64,000 nucleotides of DNA from Tenacibaculum todarodis (GCF_001889045.1 NZ_CP018155.1:925001-989000); one strand, 5' to 3'. Positions 9,924 through 19,134 are shown, counted from the first letter of the stretch. Numbers and translations are program-made. Notes: a model not told the origin generated them from the letters alone.

Positions 9924-9957
9924 AACTTCATCTTTAATTCAAATAATATAATAGATT

Positions 9958-10296
9958 TTAGCTAATAAACTGTATACTAAAAGGATAGTTTGGTTCTTCA
10001 TTATTACTTACTCTAATTGCATTTAAAATAGGTAAAACTAAATACAAGATACTTAATACTATAAGTCCAATTATTCCTAAACCAAAGAAAATAATCAATG
10101 GAATACATAGTAAAACATAGATAAACATTGAGATTCTAAAGTTAAGTATTTCTTTACCTTGCTTGTCCATGCCTAAAACTTCGTCCTTTTTTACAAGCCA
10201 AAGTATTAATGGAACTATAAATCCGCCAATTCCTGATACAAAATCTAATAATTGACTTAAATGTGTTAATACGAGTAATTGTTTGTTCTTTTTCAT
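9958..10296 (-). CDS. DUF4870 membrane protein
   Basis: 112 residues. Features of DUF4870 (Tic20-like fold): N-terminal THLSQLLDFVSGIGGFIVPLILWL, then the conserved stretch KKDEVLGMDKQGKEILNFRIS, then two more hydrophobic helices and a short C-terminus ending in NYPFSIQFIS. Three to four membrane segments are predicted. The function is unknown. It is transcribed alone, divergent from mnmE, with its own terminator. Confidence 0.85.
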   Translation of the reverse strand: MKKNKQLLVLTHLSQLLDFVSGIGGFIVPLILWLVKKDEVLGMDKQGKEILNFRISMFIYVLLCIPLIIFFGLGIIGLIVLSILYLVLPILNAIRVSNNEEPNYPFSIQFIS

Positions 10297-10456
10297 TTTT
10301 ATTGTTTTTGTAGTTGTTTGTATATATACGACGCATAATTTGCTGTTTTGTTACAGTTTTACAAGAAAACAACGCTATTTACTCGAAAATCGAGATTAAA
10401 ATGTGAGAAGCTTGTGTCAAAATTTTAAGGTTATTTTCAATTTAATGCCTCTTAGA

Positions 10457-10487
10457 TTTGCCTCCAAATAGTTTACAACTATCTTTG
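10457..10487 (+). promoter_or_regulatory. mnmE promoter, perfect Bacteroidota consensus
   Basis: TTTG at 10457-10460, a 19-base spacer, then TATCTTTG at 10480-10487 (consensus TTTG-N19-TAnnTTTG). The start codon TTG at 10506 lies 18 bases past the -7 box, which rules out the in-frame TTG at 10458 as start. Confidence 0.85.
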
Positions 10488-10505
10488 CACATAAAACTAC
10501 CGATT

Positions 10506-11903
10506 TTGAATTCTAACTTTGACGATACAATTATAGCTTTGGCAACTCCGGCAGGTGTTGGCGCAATTTCTGTTATACGACTTTCTGGTAAAGAAGCAAT
10601 TAATATTGTTGCTCCGTTATTTAAATCGGTTAGAAACAAGGATTTATCTAAACAAAAAACGCACACATTACATTTAGGACATATTATTGATAATGAACGA
10701 ATTGTAGATGAAGTTTTGGTTTCTATTTTTAAAAACCCTCACTCCTACACTGGCGAAAATGTTATTGAAATTTCTTGCCATGGATCTAGTTTTATTCAGC
10801 AAGAAATTATTCAATTATTTCTGAAAAATGGTTGCAGAATGGCTGATAATGGCGAGTTTACAATGCGTGCTTTTTTAAACGGAAAGATGGATTTAAGTCA
10901 AGCTGAAGCTGTTGCTGATGTTATTGCTTCTAATTCTGAAGCAAGTCATAAAATGGCGATTCAGCAAATGCGTGGCGGAATTACCAATGAATTGAAGGAT
11001 TTACGCGCAAAATTATTAGATTTTGCTGCTTTAATTGAATTGGAACTCGATTTTTCTGGTGAAGATGTAGAATTTGCTGATAGGACTAAATTTAAGGAAT
11101 TGGTAACAAAAATCACTTTTGTTTTAAAACGTTTAATTGATTCTTTTGCTTTTGGAAATGCCATGAAAAACGGAATTCCTGTAGCCATAATTGGTGAACC
11201 AAATGTTGGAAAATCCACTTTATTAAATACACTTTTAAACGAAGAAAAAGCCATTGTTTCAGACATTGCTGGTACAACTAGAGATGCAATTGAAGATGAA
11301 TTAATTATTGATGGTGTTGCTTTTCGTTTTATAGATACTGCTGGAATTAGAGAAACTGAAGATGTTGTAGAAAACATCGGAATTAAAAAAGCGTATGAAA
11401 AAGCAGAAAATGCCCAATTAATTATCTTTTTAATTGATTCTAACAAATTTTCGTATGCTAAAGAAGATTTTTTAGCTGAAATTGAAACCATCCAAACGCG
11501 TTTTCCAAACAAACGCTTATTGGTAATTGCTAATAAAATTGACACCTTATCTTGTCATGATACTGCTGTTTTACAATCGGAAATAGAGAATTTAATTTTA
11601 CTTTCTGCTAAAAATAAAACTGGAATTGACGAACTTAAAACAGAACTTACTTCTCTGGTTAATATTGGTGCTTTAAGTAATAACGAAACTATTGTTACCA
11701 ATTCTCGTCATTTTGAAGCTTTAAATAATGCTTTAATTGCCATTACTTCTGTTCAAGAAGGAATTGATTTAGAAATTGGAACGGATTTGTTTTCAATTGA
11801 TATTAGAGAATGTTTACGTCACCTTGGTAATATTACTGGCGAGTATGATGTAGACAAAGATATTTTGGGTCATATTTTTGGGAATTTTTGTATTGGAAAG
11901 TAA
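10506..11903 (+). CDS. mnmE: tRNA modification GTPase MnmE
   Basis: With MnmG it makes the 5-carboxymethylaminomethyl group of U34 in certain tRNAs. N-terminal folate-binding domain (DDTIIALATPAGVGAISVIRLSG), helical domain, and an inserted G domain with GEPNVGKST (G1, about residue 230), AGTTRD (G2), DTAG (G3) and NKID (G4). The C-terminal FCIGK carries the catalytic Cys. The start is TTG 10506, set by the promoter; translation from there begins NSNFDDT. Its last 18 bases are the insertion target of the two islands that follow: the same codons recur at 27795 and 38377. Confidence 0.96.
   Translation: MNSNFDDTIIALATPAGVGAISVIRLSGKEAINIVAPLFKSVRNKDLSKQKTHTLHLGHIIDNERIVDEVLVSIFKNPHSYTGENVIEISCHGSSFIQQEIIQLFLKNGCRMADNGEFTMRAFLNGKMDLSQAEAVADVIASNSEASHKMAIQQMRGGITNELKDLRAKLLDFAALIELELDFSGEDVEFADRTKFKELVTKITFVLKRLIDSFAFGNAMKNGIPVAIIGEPNVGKSTLLNTLLNEEKAIVSDIAGTTRDAIEDELIIDGVAFRFIDTAGIRETEDVVENIGIKKAYEKAENAQLIIFLIDSNKFSYAKEDFLAEIETIQTRFPNKRLLVIANKIDTLSCHDTAVLQSEIENLILLSAKNKTGIDELKTELTSLVNIGALSNNETIVTNSRHFEALNNALIAITSVQEGIDLEIGTDLFSIDIRECLRHLGNITGEYDVDKDILGHIFGNFCIGK
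11886..11903 (+). repeat. att site, copy 1 (3' end of mnmE)
   Basis: TTTTGTATTGGAAAGTAA, encoding FCIGK-stop as part of the intact mnmE gene. Copies 2 and 3 keep reading frame and orientation and differ only at third codon positions or in the stop codon. This is the left boundary of island 1. SGI1-family islands in enterobacteria are known to use an 18-bp repeat at the same place in mnmE. Confidence 0.85.
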
Positions 11904-11968
11904 TTATCCTTCTCTTGTTTGCTAACTACCTGTTATTGTTGACTTTGTTAGTAATTACTTGCTCTTAT

Positions 11969-12056
11969 TTGTTGCCCATTATCTCTTTATTCCTTATATT
12001 TGTTGTACAGTTGTTGCCTTAACTACTGTTTTGTTGCCCAATCTTAATGGCAACAA
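11969..12056. repeat. TTGTTGCC repeats at the left end of island 1 (candidate integrase arm sites)
   Basis: TTGTTGCC occurs at 11969, 12011 and 12031, with an inverted copy GGCAACAA at 12049-12056. The same word recurs at the right end (27737, and as TGTTGCC at 27749). Tyrosine integrases of Bacteroidota elements bind short repeated arm sites flanking the core, so these are candidates. The rest of 11904-12119 has no gene. Confidence 0.5.
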
Positions 12057-12119
12057 GTCATAGCGAAATGATGCACCATATCGCTACATATTGACCCATA
12101 AGGCTACACAATGCAACAA

Positions 12120-12491
12120 ATGAGTAGTAACATTCACATACCTAAAACTTGCCAATTCTGCGGTAAAGCATTTATAGCAAGAACCACAGTAACTAAATAC
12201 TGCGGAAATTCTTGTGCTAAAAAAGCATACAAGAAGCGTAAACGTGATGAAAAAATTCAATCTGCAATTGATGATACAAAGGAAAACCTGCAAAGTTTGC
12301 AAACTATCAATATCATCACACCTCAAAACCTTTCTCAAAAAGAGTTTTTAAGTATCACAGAAGTATCAGAACTTTTAGGTGTTAGTAGATGGACTATTCA
12401 AAGAATGGTTAAAAGAGGTCAATTAACAGTCAAGCAAATTGGCAGGAAGAAAATAATGGCAAGAAATCAAATCGACAATCTATTCATCTAA
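12120..12491 (+). CDS. Zinc-ribbon plus helix-turn-helix protein (excisionase-like)
   Basis: 123 residues from ATG 12120 (an ATG three codons earlier at 12111 is also possible). The N-terminus has CQFCGKAF...YCGNSCAKKAYKKRKR, a Cys4 zinc-ribbon-like unit with a basic tail. The C-terminus has FLSITEVSELLGVSRWTIQRMVKRGQL, an HTH_17/MerR-type winged helix as in excisionases. This combination is common directly upstream of integrases in Bacteroidota elements. It ends 13 bp before the integrase gene. Likely role: directionality factor or regulator of the integrase. Confidence 0.75.
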   Translation: MSSNIHIPKTCQFCGKAFIARTTVTKYCGNSCAKKAYKKRKRDEKIQSAIDDTKENLQSLQTINIITPQNLSQKEFLSITEVSELLGVSRWTIQRMVKRGQLTVKQIGRKKIMARNQIDNLFI

Positions 12492-12504
12492 AAAACGGCA
12501 AATT

Positions 12505-13611
12505 ATGAAAGTTACATTAAGAAAAAGAAAAAAGGGAAATAAGATAAGTTTATACCTCGACTATTATAGTAAAGGAAAAAGGCAATACGAATACTTGCAA
12601 CTTTATCTAATGCCTGAACCAGAGAATGGAAGTCTTACAAAACAGCAAAAAGATGAAAATAAAAAGATACTTCAATTAGCCGAAAGCATAAAAGCAAAAA
12701 GACATTTAGAAATTCACAATAGTATTTATGATTTTCAAGATAGCGAAAAACTAAAAGGTAATTTTTTAATGTACTTTGATACACTCACAGAAAAGAGAAA
12801 AGAAAGTACCGGCAATTATGGAAATTGGGATAGTGTTGGAAAACACCTTAAAAAATATTGTCCTAATGATATTACTTTCAGCAGAGTTAATAGAGAATGG
12901 GTTCAAGGCTTTAGAGATTATCTTGAAACAGAAGCAACTTCAAAAGGTGGCAAGCCACTTTCTCAAAATTCAAAATATTCTTATTTCAATAAATTAAGAG
13001 CAGCACTAAAACAAGCAGTTAGAGATGGTATAATGAAATACAACCCATCAGAACAAGTAAAAGCATTTAAACAAGGAGAAGTACAACGAGAATACCTAAC
13101 ATTAGAAGAATTACAAGCAGTAACTAAAGTTGAATGTGATATTAAGCCACTAAAAACTGCGTTTTTATTTTCTTGCCTTACAGGTTTAAGGTGGTCAGAT
13201 ATAAATAAATTGGTTTGGTCAGAGGTTCAGCATTCAGAACATATGGGAAACCATATTCGTTTTAGACAAAAGAAAACCAAAGGAGCAGAAACATTACCTA
13301 TTTCTCAACAAGCAAGAGATATGCTTGGAGAAGAAAAAGCATCAGATGAAAGGGTTTTTGTTGGTTTAAGATATAGTGCCTGGTATAATGTAAAATTGTT
13401 GCAATGGATGATGAGAGCAGGTATTACAAAAAACATAACGTTCCATTGTGCAAGACATACTTACGCTACGCTTCAGTTGTCTTTAGGTACAGACATTTAT
13501 ACAGTATCAAAATTATTAGGTCATAGAGAATTAAAAACAACTCAAATTTATGCCAAAGTAATAGATGATAAAAAGATTGAAGCAGCAGATAAAATTAAAT
13601 TAGACTTATAA
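12505..13611 (+). CDS. Tyrosine recombinase / site-specific integrase of island 1
   Basis: 368 residues, normal for Bacteroidota element integrases. N-terminal arm-binding region (KVTLRKRKKGNKISLYLDYY), SAM-like core-binding domain (about 95-195), then the catalytic domain: Arg in CLTGLRWSDINKL, HCARHTYATL (HxxR), LLGHRELKTTQIYAKV (H and nucleophile Tyr). All catalytic residues are present, so it should be active. It lies about 600 bp from the mnmE att site and is therefore the best candidate for recombination there. The next gene starts 2 bp after its stop. Confidence 0.93.
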   Translation: MKVTLRKRKKGNKISLYLDYYSKGKRQYEYLQLYLMPEPENGSLTKQQKDENKKILQLAESIKAKRHLEIHNSIYDFQDSEKLKGNFLMYFDTLTEKRKESTGNYGNWDSVGKHLKKYCPNDITFSRVNREWVQGFRDYLETEATSKGGKPLSQNSKYSYFNKLRAALKQAVRDGIMKYNPSEQVKAFKQGEVQREYLTLEELQAVTKVECDIKPLKTAFLFSCLTGLRWSDINKLVWSEVQHSEHMGNHIRFRQKKTKGAETLPISQQARDMLGEEKASDERVFVGLRYSAWYNVKLLQWMMRAGITKNITFHCARHTYATLQLSLGTDIYTVSKLLGHRELKTTQIYAKVIDDKKIEAADKIKLDL

Positions 13612-13613
13612 TT

Positions 13614-14684
13614 ATGGAACTTACAATATTTAAGAATATCATATACGGAGAATTAAAACCTTGGTCATCATCTGCGATTGATGAAAAGTTTTATAGAAAC
13701 AATCTACCTAAAGACTTTATACAGCCTGTAAAATCTATTAACAGTTATTACAAAGTTTTAAAAGAAATTCATAGTAGTAAAACAAATCTATTTAATGAAG
13801 ATGGTCTTGAAGTTTATATGGCTCAAAAAGATACAGATAGAAAAATAGAGATATTGCATCCTCTTGTAAAGTTGGATCTAAAAGAACCAACTTCCTCTAC
13901 ACAAAAATTCTATCATTATTTATTAAAGAACGAAACCACAAGATTAAGCAATCGTATTTTTAAGTGTATAAATAAACAGATAAGTGAAGTACAACAAAAA
14001 GAGATAATACAGAATGTAGTAAAATCTTGCAAAGACCTTTTATTAAGAATTGGAACAGATAGAGAGGATTTACCTAAAACAGAATTAACAGATTATGTAA
14101 TCCCTCAACTCATTACTAACGTAATTCGTTTGCTTAAAGAAACAGAATTATTATACCCAAGTTTATTACACGATTTACCTTCTGATAAATTGGTAATATT
14201 TGGCGAACTATTAAATACAGATATTCCAGATTATCAAATTGATGATACAACACCAGAGTTTACAACAGTAAAAAATATACTACTTGATATTGATAATTTT
14301 AAATTAGAAAAAGATGCACGTTTCTCTTTTGGTTTTTCTGGAGTAAAAGAAAATCTAAAATCAATACTATTTCTTTTACAAAGAGATATTGAGTTACTTA
14401 ATGAAGATAAAACCAGTACAGATGATTTATTAGCAATCTTTACAAGTAAAGATTTAACGATTGGTGCAAAACAAATTCATTTGTTTTGTGAAACAACACA
14501 ATTCAGTTATATCGTTTCAAAATTAGAAGAACATTTTACAAACTTCAATCCGACTACTATTGCAAATTCTAATCTGTTTTATTCAAAGAAAAATAACCTA
14601 ATTAGTAGAGGAAATTTATATAATAATAAAAGTCATAATCCTAAGAAAAAAGAAACCATTGACAATATTCTAAAACAACTATAA
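13614..14684 (+). CDS. Uncharacterised protein cotranscribed with the integrase
   Basis: 356 residues, not recognised with confidence. Mostly helical and hydrophilic, with no signal peptide or membrane segment. The C-terminal part (from about residue 235) has some flavour of RteC/DUF6617-like regulatory proteins of Bacteroidota elements, but I could not confirm it. Its position 2 bp behind the integrase stop makes an element maintenance or regulatory role likely. Confidence 0.6.
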   Translation: MELTIFKNIIYGELKPWSSSAIDEKFYRNNLPKDFIQPVKSINSYYKVLKEIHSSKTNLFNEDGLEVYMAQKDTDRKIEILHPLVKLDLKEPTSSTQKFYHYLLKNETTRLSNRIFKCINKQISEVQQKEIIQNVVKSCKDLLLRIGTDREDLPKTELTDYVIPQLITNVIRLLKETELLYPSLLHDLPSDKLVIFGELLNTDIPDYQIDDTTPEFTTVKNILLDIDNFKLEKDARFSFGFSGVKENLKSILFLLQRDIELLNEDKTSTDDLLAIFTSKDLTIGAKQIHLFCETTQFSYIVSKLEEHFTNFNPTTIANSNLFYSKKNNLISRGNLYNNKSHNPKKKETIDNILKQL

Positions 14685-14690
14685 ATAAAA

Positions 14691-14721
14691 ACAGTTAGAA
14701 CAGTTAGATATAACAGTTAGA
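14691..14721 (+). repeat. Three direct repeats ACAGTTAGA upstream of the HTH gene pair
   Basis: ACAGTTAGA at 14691-14699, 14700-14708 and 14713-14721, followed by a reversed TCTAACGG at 14730-14737. The cluster sits in the 121-bp gap before the two HTH genes. It could be an operator for one of the HTH proteins or an iteron-like site for the element's replication gene. Confidence 0.6.
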
Positions 14722-14805
14722 TGCTACTGTCTAACGGTTTACACTTGCTTTAAGTGGCAGTTTTGCTTTCGATAATTCGATTGTATAACTAAAAATTTAA
14801 AGCAA

Positions 14806-15108
14806 ATGAACAACGAAAATTTAATCTTAGAAAAACTTTCTCAATTAGATAGAAAGTTAGAGGAACAAAACCTCCTAAAAAAAGAAGTCCTTAACTTCAA
14901 TGATGCTTGTAGTTATTTAGATATAAGTGCTTCGCACCTATATAAACTAACAAGTCAGAAGAAAATCCCACATTTCTGCCCACAAGGCAAAAAACTCTAC
15001 TTCAATAGACAGGAATTAGATATTTGGTTGCAACGCAACCGACAATCTACTGATGCTGAAATCGAAATGGCAGCAGCCAATTATGTTATCCAAAATAAAA
15101 GAAGATAA
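14806..15108 (+). CDS. Helix-turn-helix (HTH_17, excisionase-type) protein
   Basis: 100 residues. A short coiled N-terminus (ENLILEKLSQLDRKLEEQ) is followed by a winged HTH: VLNFNDACSYLDISASHLYKLTSQKKIPHFCPQGKKLYFNRQELDIWLQRN. This is the standard first member of the HTH pair that precedes the BT4734/DUF3987 gene in Bacteroidota integrative elements. Likely a DNA-binding regulator or excision factor. The second HTH gene follows at 2 bp. Confidence 0.82.
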   Translation: MNNENLILEKLSQLDRKLEEQNLLKKEVLNFNDACSYLDISASHLYKLTSQKKIPHFCPQGKKLYFNRQELDIWLQRNRQSTDAEIEMAAANYVIQNKRR

Positions 15109-15110
15109 CT

Positions 15111-15395
15111 ATGGGCTACTATCATCCATCACACGAAAAGTTAGAGCAAATAGAAGAACGTTTAGACGATTTACTTCTTATGCTCAAAGACAAGCAAAGA
15201 ACAAATCCTGACCAAGTATTTTTCGATACACAGGAGTTCCTACAAATTATGAATATCAGTAAACGTACAGCCCAACATTGGCGAGATAGCGGATTAATTG
15301 GCTACTGTCAGATAGGCTATAAAATTTACTATCGTCTTTCAGATATTCTCGAACTATTGAACAAGAATTTTAAATCTCCTACCAATGGGAAATAA
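15111..15395 (+). CDS. Helix-turn-helix protein, second of a pair
   Basis: 94 residues with a coiled N-terminus (EKLEQIEERLDDLLLMLKDK) and an HTH: FLQIMNISKRTAQHWRDSGLIGYCQIGYKIYYRLSDILELLNKN. It has the same architecture as the preceding gene and is probably an ancient duplicate with a related role. The next gene can start at 15385, overlapping its last 11 bases, which suggests coupled translation. Confidence 0.82.
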   Translation: MGYYHPSHEKLEQIEERLDDLLLMLKDKQRTNPDQVFFDTQEFLQIMNISKRTAQHWRDSGLIGYCQIGYKIYYRLSDILELLNKNFKSPTNGK

Positions 15396-17679
15396 ATCAA
15401 CAGAAATTATGGCATCATCAACAATATTCAAAAACTTTAACCAACCCATTGAAACTAAATCTTTGTTATTAATAACAAAAGATATAGTAGAGGGTAAATA
15501 TAAAGACTTAATCTCTCCTATTCGTATGGCGATAGGTATGGGAAAAGACGGCAGAGTAGATAATTTAAAAAAATCACTTCCTGCATTTACTCCATCAGGC
15601 ATTTTTGAAGGTGGTAGAAAAATGGAATACTTAAAAATGTATAGCGGTTTTGTGCATCTCGACTTTGATAAACTCTACCCAGACGAATTAGAAAAAGCAA
15701 CGAAAATTATAAATAATATTCCTTTCACTTTTGCTTGTTTCACAAGCCCAAGTGGTAATGGCCTAAAAGTATTTATTGAAATAAATACAGGCATAGAACA
15801 CCACAAAACGGCATACCAACAAGTTCAAGATTACTATGAAAAAGCAATAGGTATTGAAGCAGACCCAAAATGTAAAGACATTACTCGTTTGTGTTTTGTT
15901 TCTGATGATCCTAACGGATACAGAAACATCAACAATCAAAAATTCATAGTAGATATTGAACAAGTAAAACAACAAGAAATCAAACCAAAATCAACACCAA
16001 CTAAAACAATTCAAAATGATACTTCTACAACTTCAGATATATTTCAACAATGTATCCAATTCACCGAAAATAAAGCAACTTATATTGAAGGCAACCGAAA
16101 CAATTATATTTATCAATTGGCTTGTAACTGCAACAGGAGAGGTATTGTATTTGATGATGCTTTGCATCACATATCAAATACATACGACCTAAAAAATAGT
16201 GAGTTAAAAGCATCTGTAAAAAGTGCCTATACAAACAATAGTAATCAATTTGCAGAGTATCAAAATTACAATCAAAGTAACACCATTGCAACAAGTAGCA
16301 ATGTTATGCAACAGCAACCATCACAAGAGCCAATAGAAGATTATCTAAAAAACACACCAACCTTTGATAAAGATATATTTGAAAATCTACCAGATATTTT
16401 AAAAGAAGGTACAAGAGCATTTTCAGACGTAAGAGAAAGAGACGTTTTTTTTACAGGTGCATTAACTATTTTAAGTGGTTGTTTACCTAATGTAGAAGGT
16501 GTTTATGCACAAGAAACTGTTTACCCTAATTTATTTTCATTTATCATAGCACCTGCAGCAAGTGGTAAAGGTGCTTTAAAATTTGCTAAAGTATTGGCAG
16601 ACCCTTATCAAGAAAGAGTTTTAGAAGAAAGCAATAAGGAAAAACAAATCTATGATGCAGAATTAGCCGAATATAAAACAGCACAAAGAAACAGAAAAAA
16701 GAATGATGAAACAGTTGCAGAAGAGCCAATAAAACCACCTTTTAAAGTTGTTTTTATTCCTGCAAATACTTCGTATGCAGCAATATTAAAACACATTCAA
16801 CAAAATGATGCTAAAGGGATTATTTGCGAAACAGAAGCGGACAGTATGGGTGCAGTATTTAAACAAGATTGGGGTGGTTATTCTGATATGCTTCGCAAAT
16901 CATTTCACGGAGAAACAATATCTGTTTCAAGAAAAACCGATAACGAATATATAATAATCAAAGACCCAAAATTATCAGTAGCACTTTCAGGAACACCAGG
17001 ACAAGTTGCCAATATTATTTCATCAGCAGAAGATGGTTTATTTAGTAGGTTTTTATTCTATACTTTTAAGGTAGAGCAAAAATGGAGAGACGTATCGCCT
17101 TACGGCAATACTATCAATTTAAACGACCATTTCAAGGCATTGTCTAATATTGTATTACAATTAATAGATTTTCTACAAGCACAAAAAACAATCATTCGTT
17201 TAAGTAGAGAACAATGGGAAACAATCAACATAACAGGCGACCAATGGTTGAGAGAAGTAACCATCTTCACAAGTGAAGAAGCAAGTAGTGTAGTTAAAAG
17301 ATTAGGTTTAATATTATATCGTTTTACTATGATTTTTACAGCACTTCGTAAGTTTGAAAACGGAGATATGTCAGAAGAAGTATTTTGTACTGATGAAGAT
17401 TTTGAAATGGCTTTACATATTGCAAACGTATATCTACAACACAGTTTGCTAATGTATCATAACTTACCTAAGAAAGAAGAAACAGGTGTTTTTAAAGGGA
17501 AAAGTAATAAGAAAAAGTTTTTTGAGGCTTTGCCTAAAAATTTCAAACGAGAAGAAGCCATAAAATTAGGCATACAATACAAATTAAAATCTCGTTCTGT
17601 AGATGAATTACTTAAAAGCCTACTAAATACACTACTTACACAAACAAGTTTTGGGCATTACCAAAAAGTAAGTGTTTAA
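15385..17679 (+). CDS. BT4734/VirE N-terminal plus DUF3987 protein (primase/helicase-like)
   Basis: 764 residues from ATG 15385; ATG 15409 (MASSTIFKNF) is an equally good start. Residues about 40-195 match the BT4734-like domain, related to archaeo-eukaryotic primases (FVHLDFDKL, FTSPSGNGLKVFIEI, CKDITRLCFVSDDP). Residues about 335-690 match DUF3987, with a Walker-A-like APAASGKG near 390 and a CETEADSMGAVFKQDWGGY motif. Such proteins are typical replication or maintenance proteins of Bacteroidota integrative elements. The gene after it starts a separate operon, 108 bp on. Confidence 0.85.
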   Translation: MGNKSTEIMASSTIFKNFNQPIETKSLLLITKDIVEGKYKDLISPIRMAIGMGKDGRVDNLKKSLPAFTPSGIFEGGRKMEYLKMYSGFVHLDFDKLYPDELEKATKIINNIPFTFACFTSPSGNGLKVFIEINTGIEHHKTAYQQVQDYYEKAIGIEADPKCKDITRLCFVSDDPNGYRNINNQKFIVDIEQVKQQEIKPKSTPTKTIQNDTSTTSDIFQQCIQFTENKATYIEGNRNNYIYQLACNCNRRGIVFDDALHHISNTYDLKNSELKASVKSAYTNNSNQFAEYQNYNQSNTIATSSNVMQQQPSQEPIEDYLKNTPTFDKDIFENLPDILKEGTRAFSDVRERDVFFTGALTILSGCLPNVEGVYAQETVYPNLFSFIIAPAASGKGALKFAKVLADPYQERVLEESNKEKQIYDAELAEYKTAQRNRKKNDETVAEEPIKPPFKVVFIPANTSYAAILKHIQQNDAKGIICETEADSMGAVFKQDWGGYSDMLRKSFHGETISVSRKTDNEYIIIKDPKLSVALSGTPGQVANIISSAEDGLFSRFLFYTFKVEQKWRDVSPYGNTINLNDHFKALSNIVLQLIDFLQAQKTIIRLSREQWETINITGDQWLREVTIFTSEEASSVVKRLGLILYRFTMIFTALRKFENGDMSEEVFCTDEDFEMALHIANVYLQHSLLMYHNLPKKEETGVFKGKSNKKKFFEALPKNFKREEAIKLGIQYKLKSRSVDELLKSLLNTLLTQTSFGHYQKVSV

Positions 17680-17682
17680 AGT

Positions 17683-17757
17683 TTTTGCAAACTTTGCACC
17701 TTTTGCAAATATTGTTGTTGTTTTTGCTCTTGTTTGTTTTTAATTTGTTTATATTTG
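17683..17757 (+). promoter_or_regulatory. Promoter and repeat-rich control region of the defence operon
   Basis: TATATTTG (17750-17757) is a perfect -7 box; a TTG at 17730-17732 gives a 17-base spacer, slightly short. ATTTGT and ACAAAT flank the -7 box as an inverted repeat, a plausible operator for the XRE protein encoded 31 bp on. Upstream lies TTTTTGCAAACTTTGCACC and TTTTGCAAAT (17682-17710), a repeated TTTGCAAA palindrome that also occurs near 12294 and 25286. Confidence 0.5.
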
Positions 17758-17787
17758 ACAAATGCAATTTAAACAAATAAGCAAAGG

Positions 17788-18090
17788 ATGAATAAGTTTG
17801 GAGACTTAATAAGGTTTAAAAGAGAAGAACAAGAAATGCTACTCAGGCACTTATCCGCAGAGTTAGACATTGACACTGCAATGCTTAGTAAAATAGAAAG
17901 AGGAGAAAAAACAGCTAAACGTGAACATATACAAACATTAGCAAAACTTTTCAAGCTTGACTATAACGAGCTGTTTTCACTTTGGTTAGCAGACCAAGTA
18001 TTTCAGTTAGTGGAGAATGAAGAACAGGCGTTACGAGCTTTAAAAATTGCTGAAAAAGAGCTTAAATCAATAACTATGAAAAAAGATTAG
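17788..18090 (+). CDS. XRE-family regulator (restriction-modification controller-like)
   Basis: 100 residues. HTH_3 motif: FGDLIRFKREEQEMLLRHLSAELDIDTAMLSKIERGEKTAKREHIQTLAKLF, followed by a helical C-terminus. Proteins of this form commonly precede methyltransferase genes in Bacteroidota type II restriction loci and delay nuclease expression. The first methyltransferase gene starts 3 bp after its stop. It probably represses or times the operon through sites around 17740-17765. Confidence 0.85.
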   Translation: MNKFGDLIRFKREEQEMLLRHLSAELDIDTAMLSKIERGEKTAKREHIQTLAKLFKLDYNELFSLWLADQVFQLVENEEQALRALKIAEKELKSITMKKD

Positions 18091-18093
18091 ACT

Positions 18094-19134
18094 ATGATAG
18101 ATTTTAAGATAAAAGAATTAAAATCCGTAAACAACCCTAATTCTATACACGGTGTTTATCCTTATAGAGGAAAAATTTCTCCTATTGATGCTAATCAAAT
18201 ATTAGATCAGATACCTGCATATTCAAATTTGTTAGACCCTTTTTGCGGTTCAGGGACTATTGTTTATGAAGGTTTTAAAAGAAATATTAACACTTTAGGT
18301 GTTGACTTAAATCCTATTGCTTCTTATATCGCAGAAGGTAAAATTAGTGTTCCTTTTTCTTTAGAAAGTGTGCTTGATGAATGTAAATCATTTATAAAAA
18401 AAAGTGAAAAAATAAAATTAAAATTTGAAAAGAAGGAATCAGCATATTTTTTTCATAAAAATTCTCATAATCAAATATGTGCAATGGCTACATTTTTTGA
18501 AGAGATGTCTCCATATTTAAAGTCTTGCTTTTTTGGTGCAATTGCGTTAACTGCAAGAGGTTGCAACCATTATAAATGGACATCAAGTACAGTTGGTAAA
18601 AATATAGAACCTAAGCGTGATATTGATTTTTTTGAAAAATTATTACATAAAGTAAAAAAACATCATTTTCCTTTAGAATCAAGCTCTAACTCTAAAATAA
18701 TAAAATGTGATGCTCGTAAACTAAGTTCTAAAATTGCTCCAAATTCAATAGACTATGTATTTACAAGTCCACCATATTTTGATTGTTTGGATTACACAGC
18801 ATACTATGCTAAAATCATATATTCTATTTTAGATATTAATAGGTTAGAAATAAAAGCAGATTTAATACAGTCATTCAAGTCATATGAAGAAGATATGTCA
18901 AATGTTCTTAAAGAATTATATACCGTTTGTAAAAATGGAGCACAAATCATTTTTGTAGTTGGCGATAAAAAAGTAAAAGGAAAAGTAATTAATGGTGCAA
19001 AGTTTTTCAACAACATAAGCCCTTTTCAAAGCACAGAAATAATAGAGAGAGAATATACAGGCACAAGTTCACAAGTGTTTGATAAATTAAATAAAACAAA
19101 TAGAAAAGAACAAATAATTATATGGACAAAATAA
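18094..19134 (+). CDS. DNA methyltransferase, motif I before SPPY (N4-cytosine/N6-adenine type)
   Basis: 346 residues. The N-terminal HGVYPYRGKISP is followed by the SAM-binding motif DPFCGSGTIVYEGF (about residue 49) and, near residue 225, the catalytic TSPPYFDCLDYT. SPPY is typical of N4-cytosine enzymes and some N6-adenine ones. The order I then IV puts it in a different class from the next gene. It overlaps the second methyltransferase gene by 13 bases. Two methyltransferases of opposite motif order suggest an asymmetric recognition site, one enzyme per strand. Confidence 0.85.
   Translation: MIDFKIKELKSVNNPNSIHGVYPYRGKISPIDANQILDQIPAYSNLLDPFCGSGTIVYEGFKRNINTLGVDLNPIASYIAEGKISVPFSLESVLDECKSFIKKSEKIKLKFEKKESAYFFHKNSHNQICAMATFFEEMSPYLKSCFFGAIALTARGCNHYKWTSSTVGKNIEPKRDIDFFEKLLHKVKKHHFPLESSSNSKIIKCDARKLSSKIAPNSIDYVFTSPPYFDCLDYTAYYAKIIYSILDINRLEIKADLIQSFKSYEEDMSNVLKELYTVCKNGAQIIFVVGDKKVKGKVINGAKFFNNISPFQSTEIIEREYTGTSSQVFDKLNKTNRKEQIIIWTK

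Noticed and set aside
10458..10505. Upstream TTG start for mnmE
   Set aside because: The TTG is part of the -33 element of a perfect promoter, so the codons up to 10505 lie at or upstream of the transcription start region.
10961..11545. 194-codon minus-strand frame inside mnmE
   Set aside because: It lies wholly inside a clearly coding gene on the other strand and has no family resemblance; the same applies to the other antisense frames in large genes.
14691..14737. Possible CRISPR-like array
   Set aside because: Repeats are only 9 bp with 0-4 bp spacing and there are no cas genes in the window; iteron or operator is a better reading.
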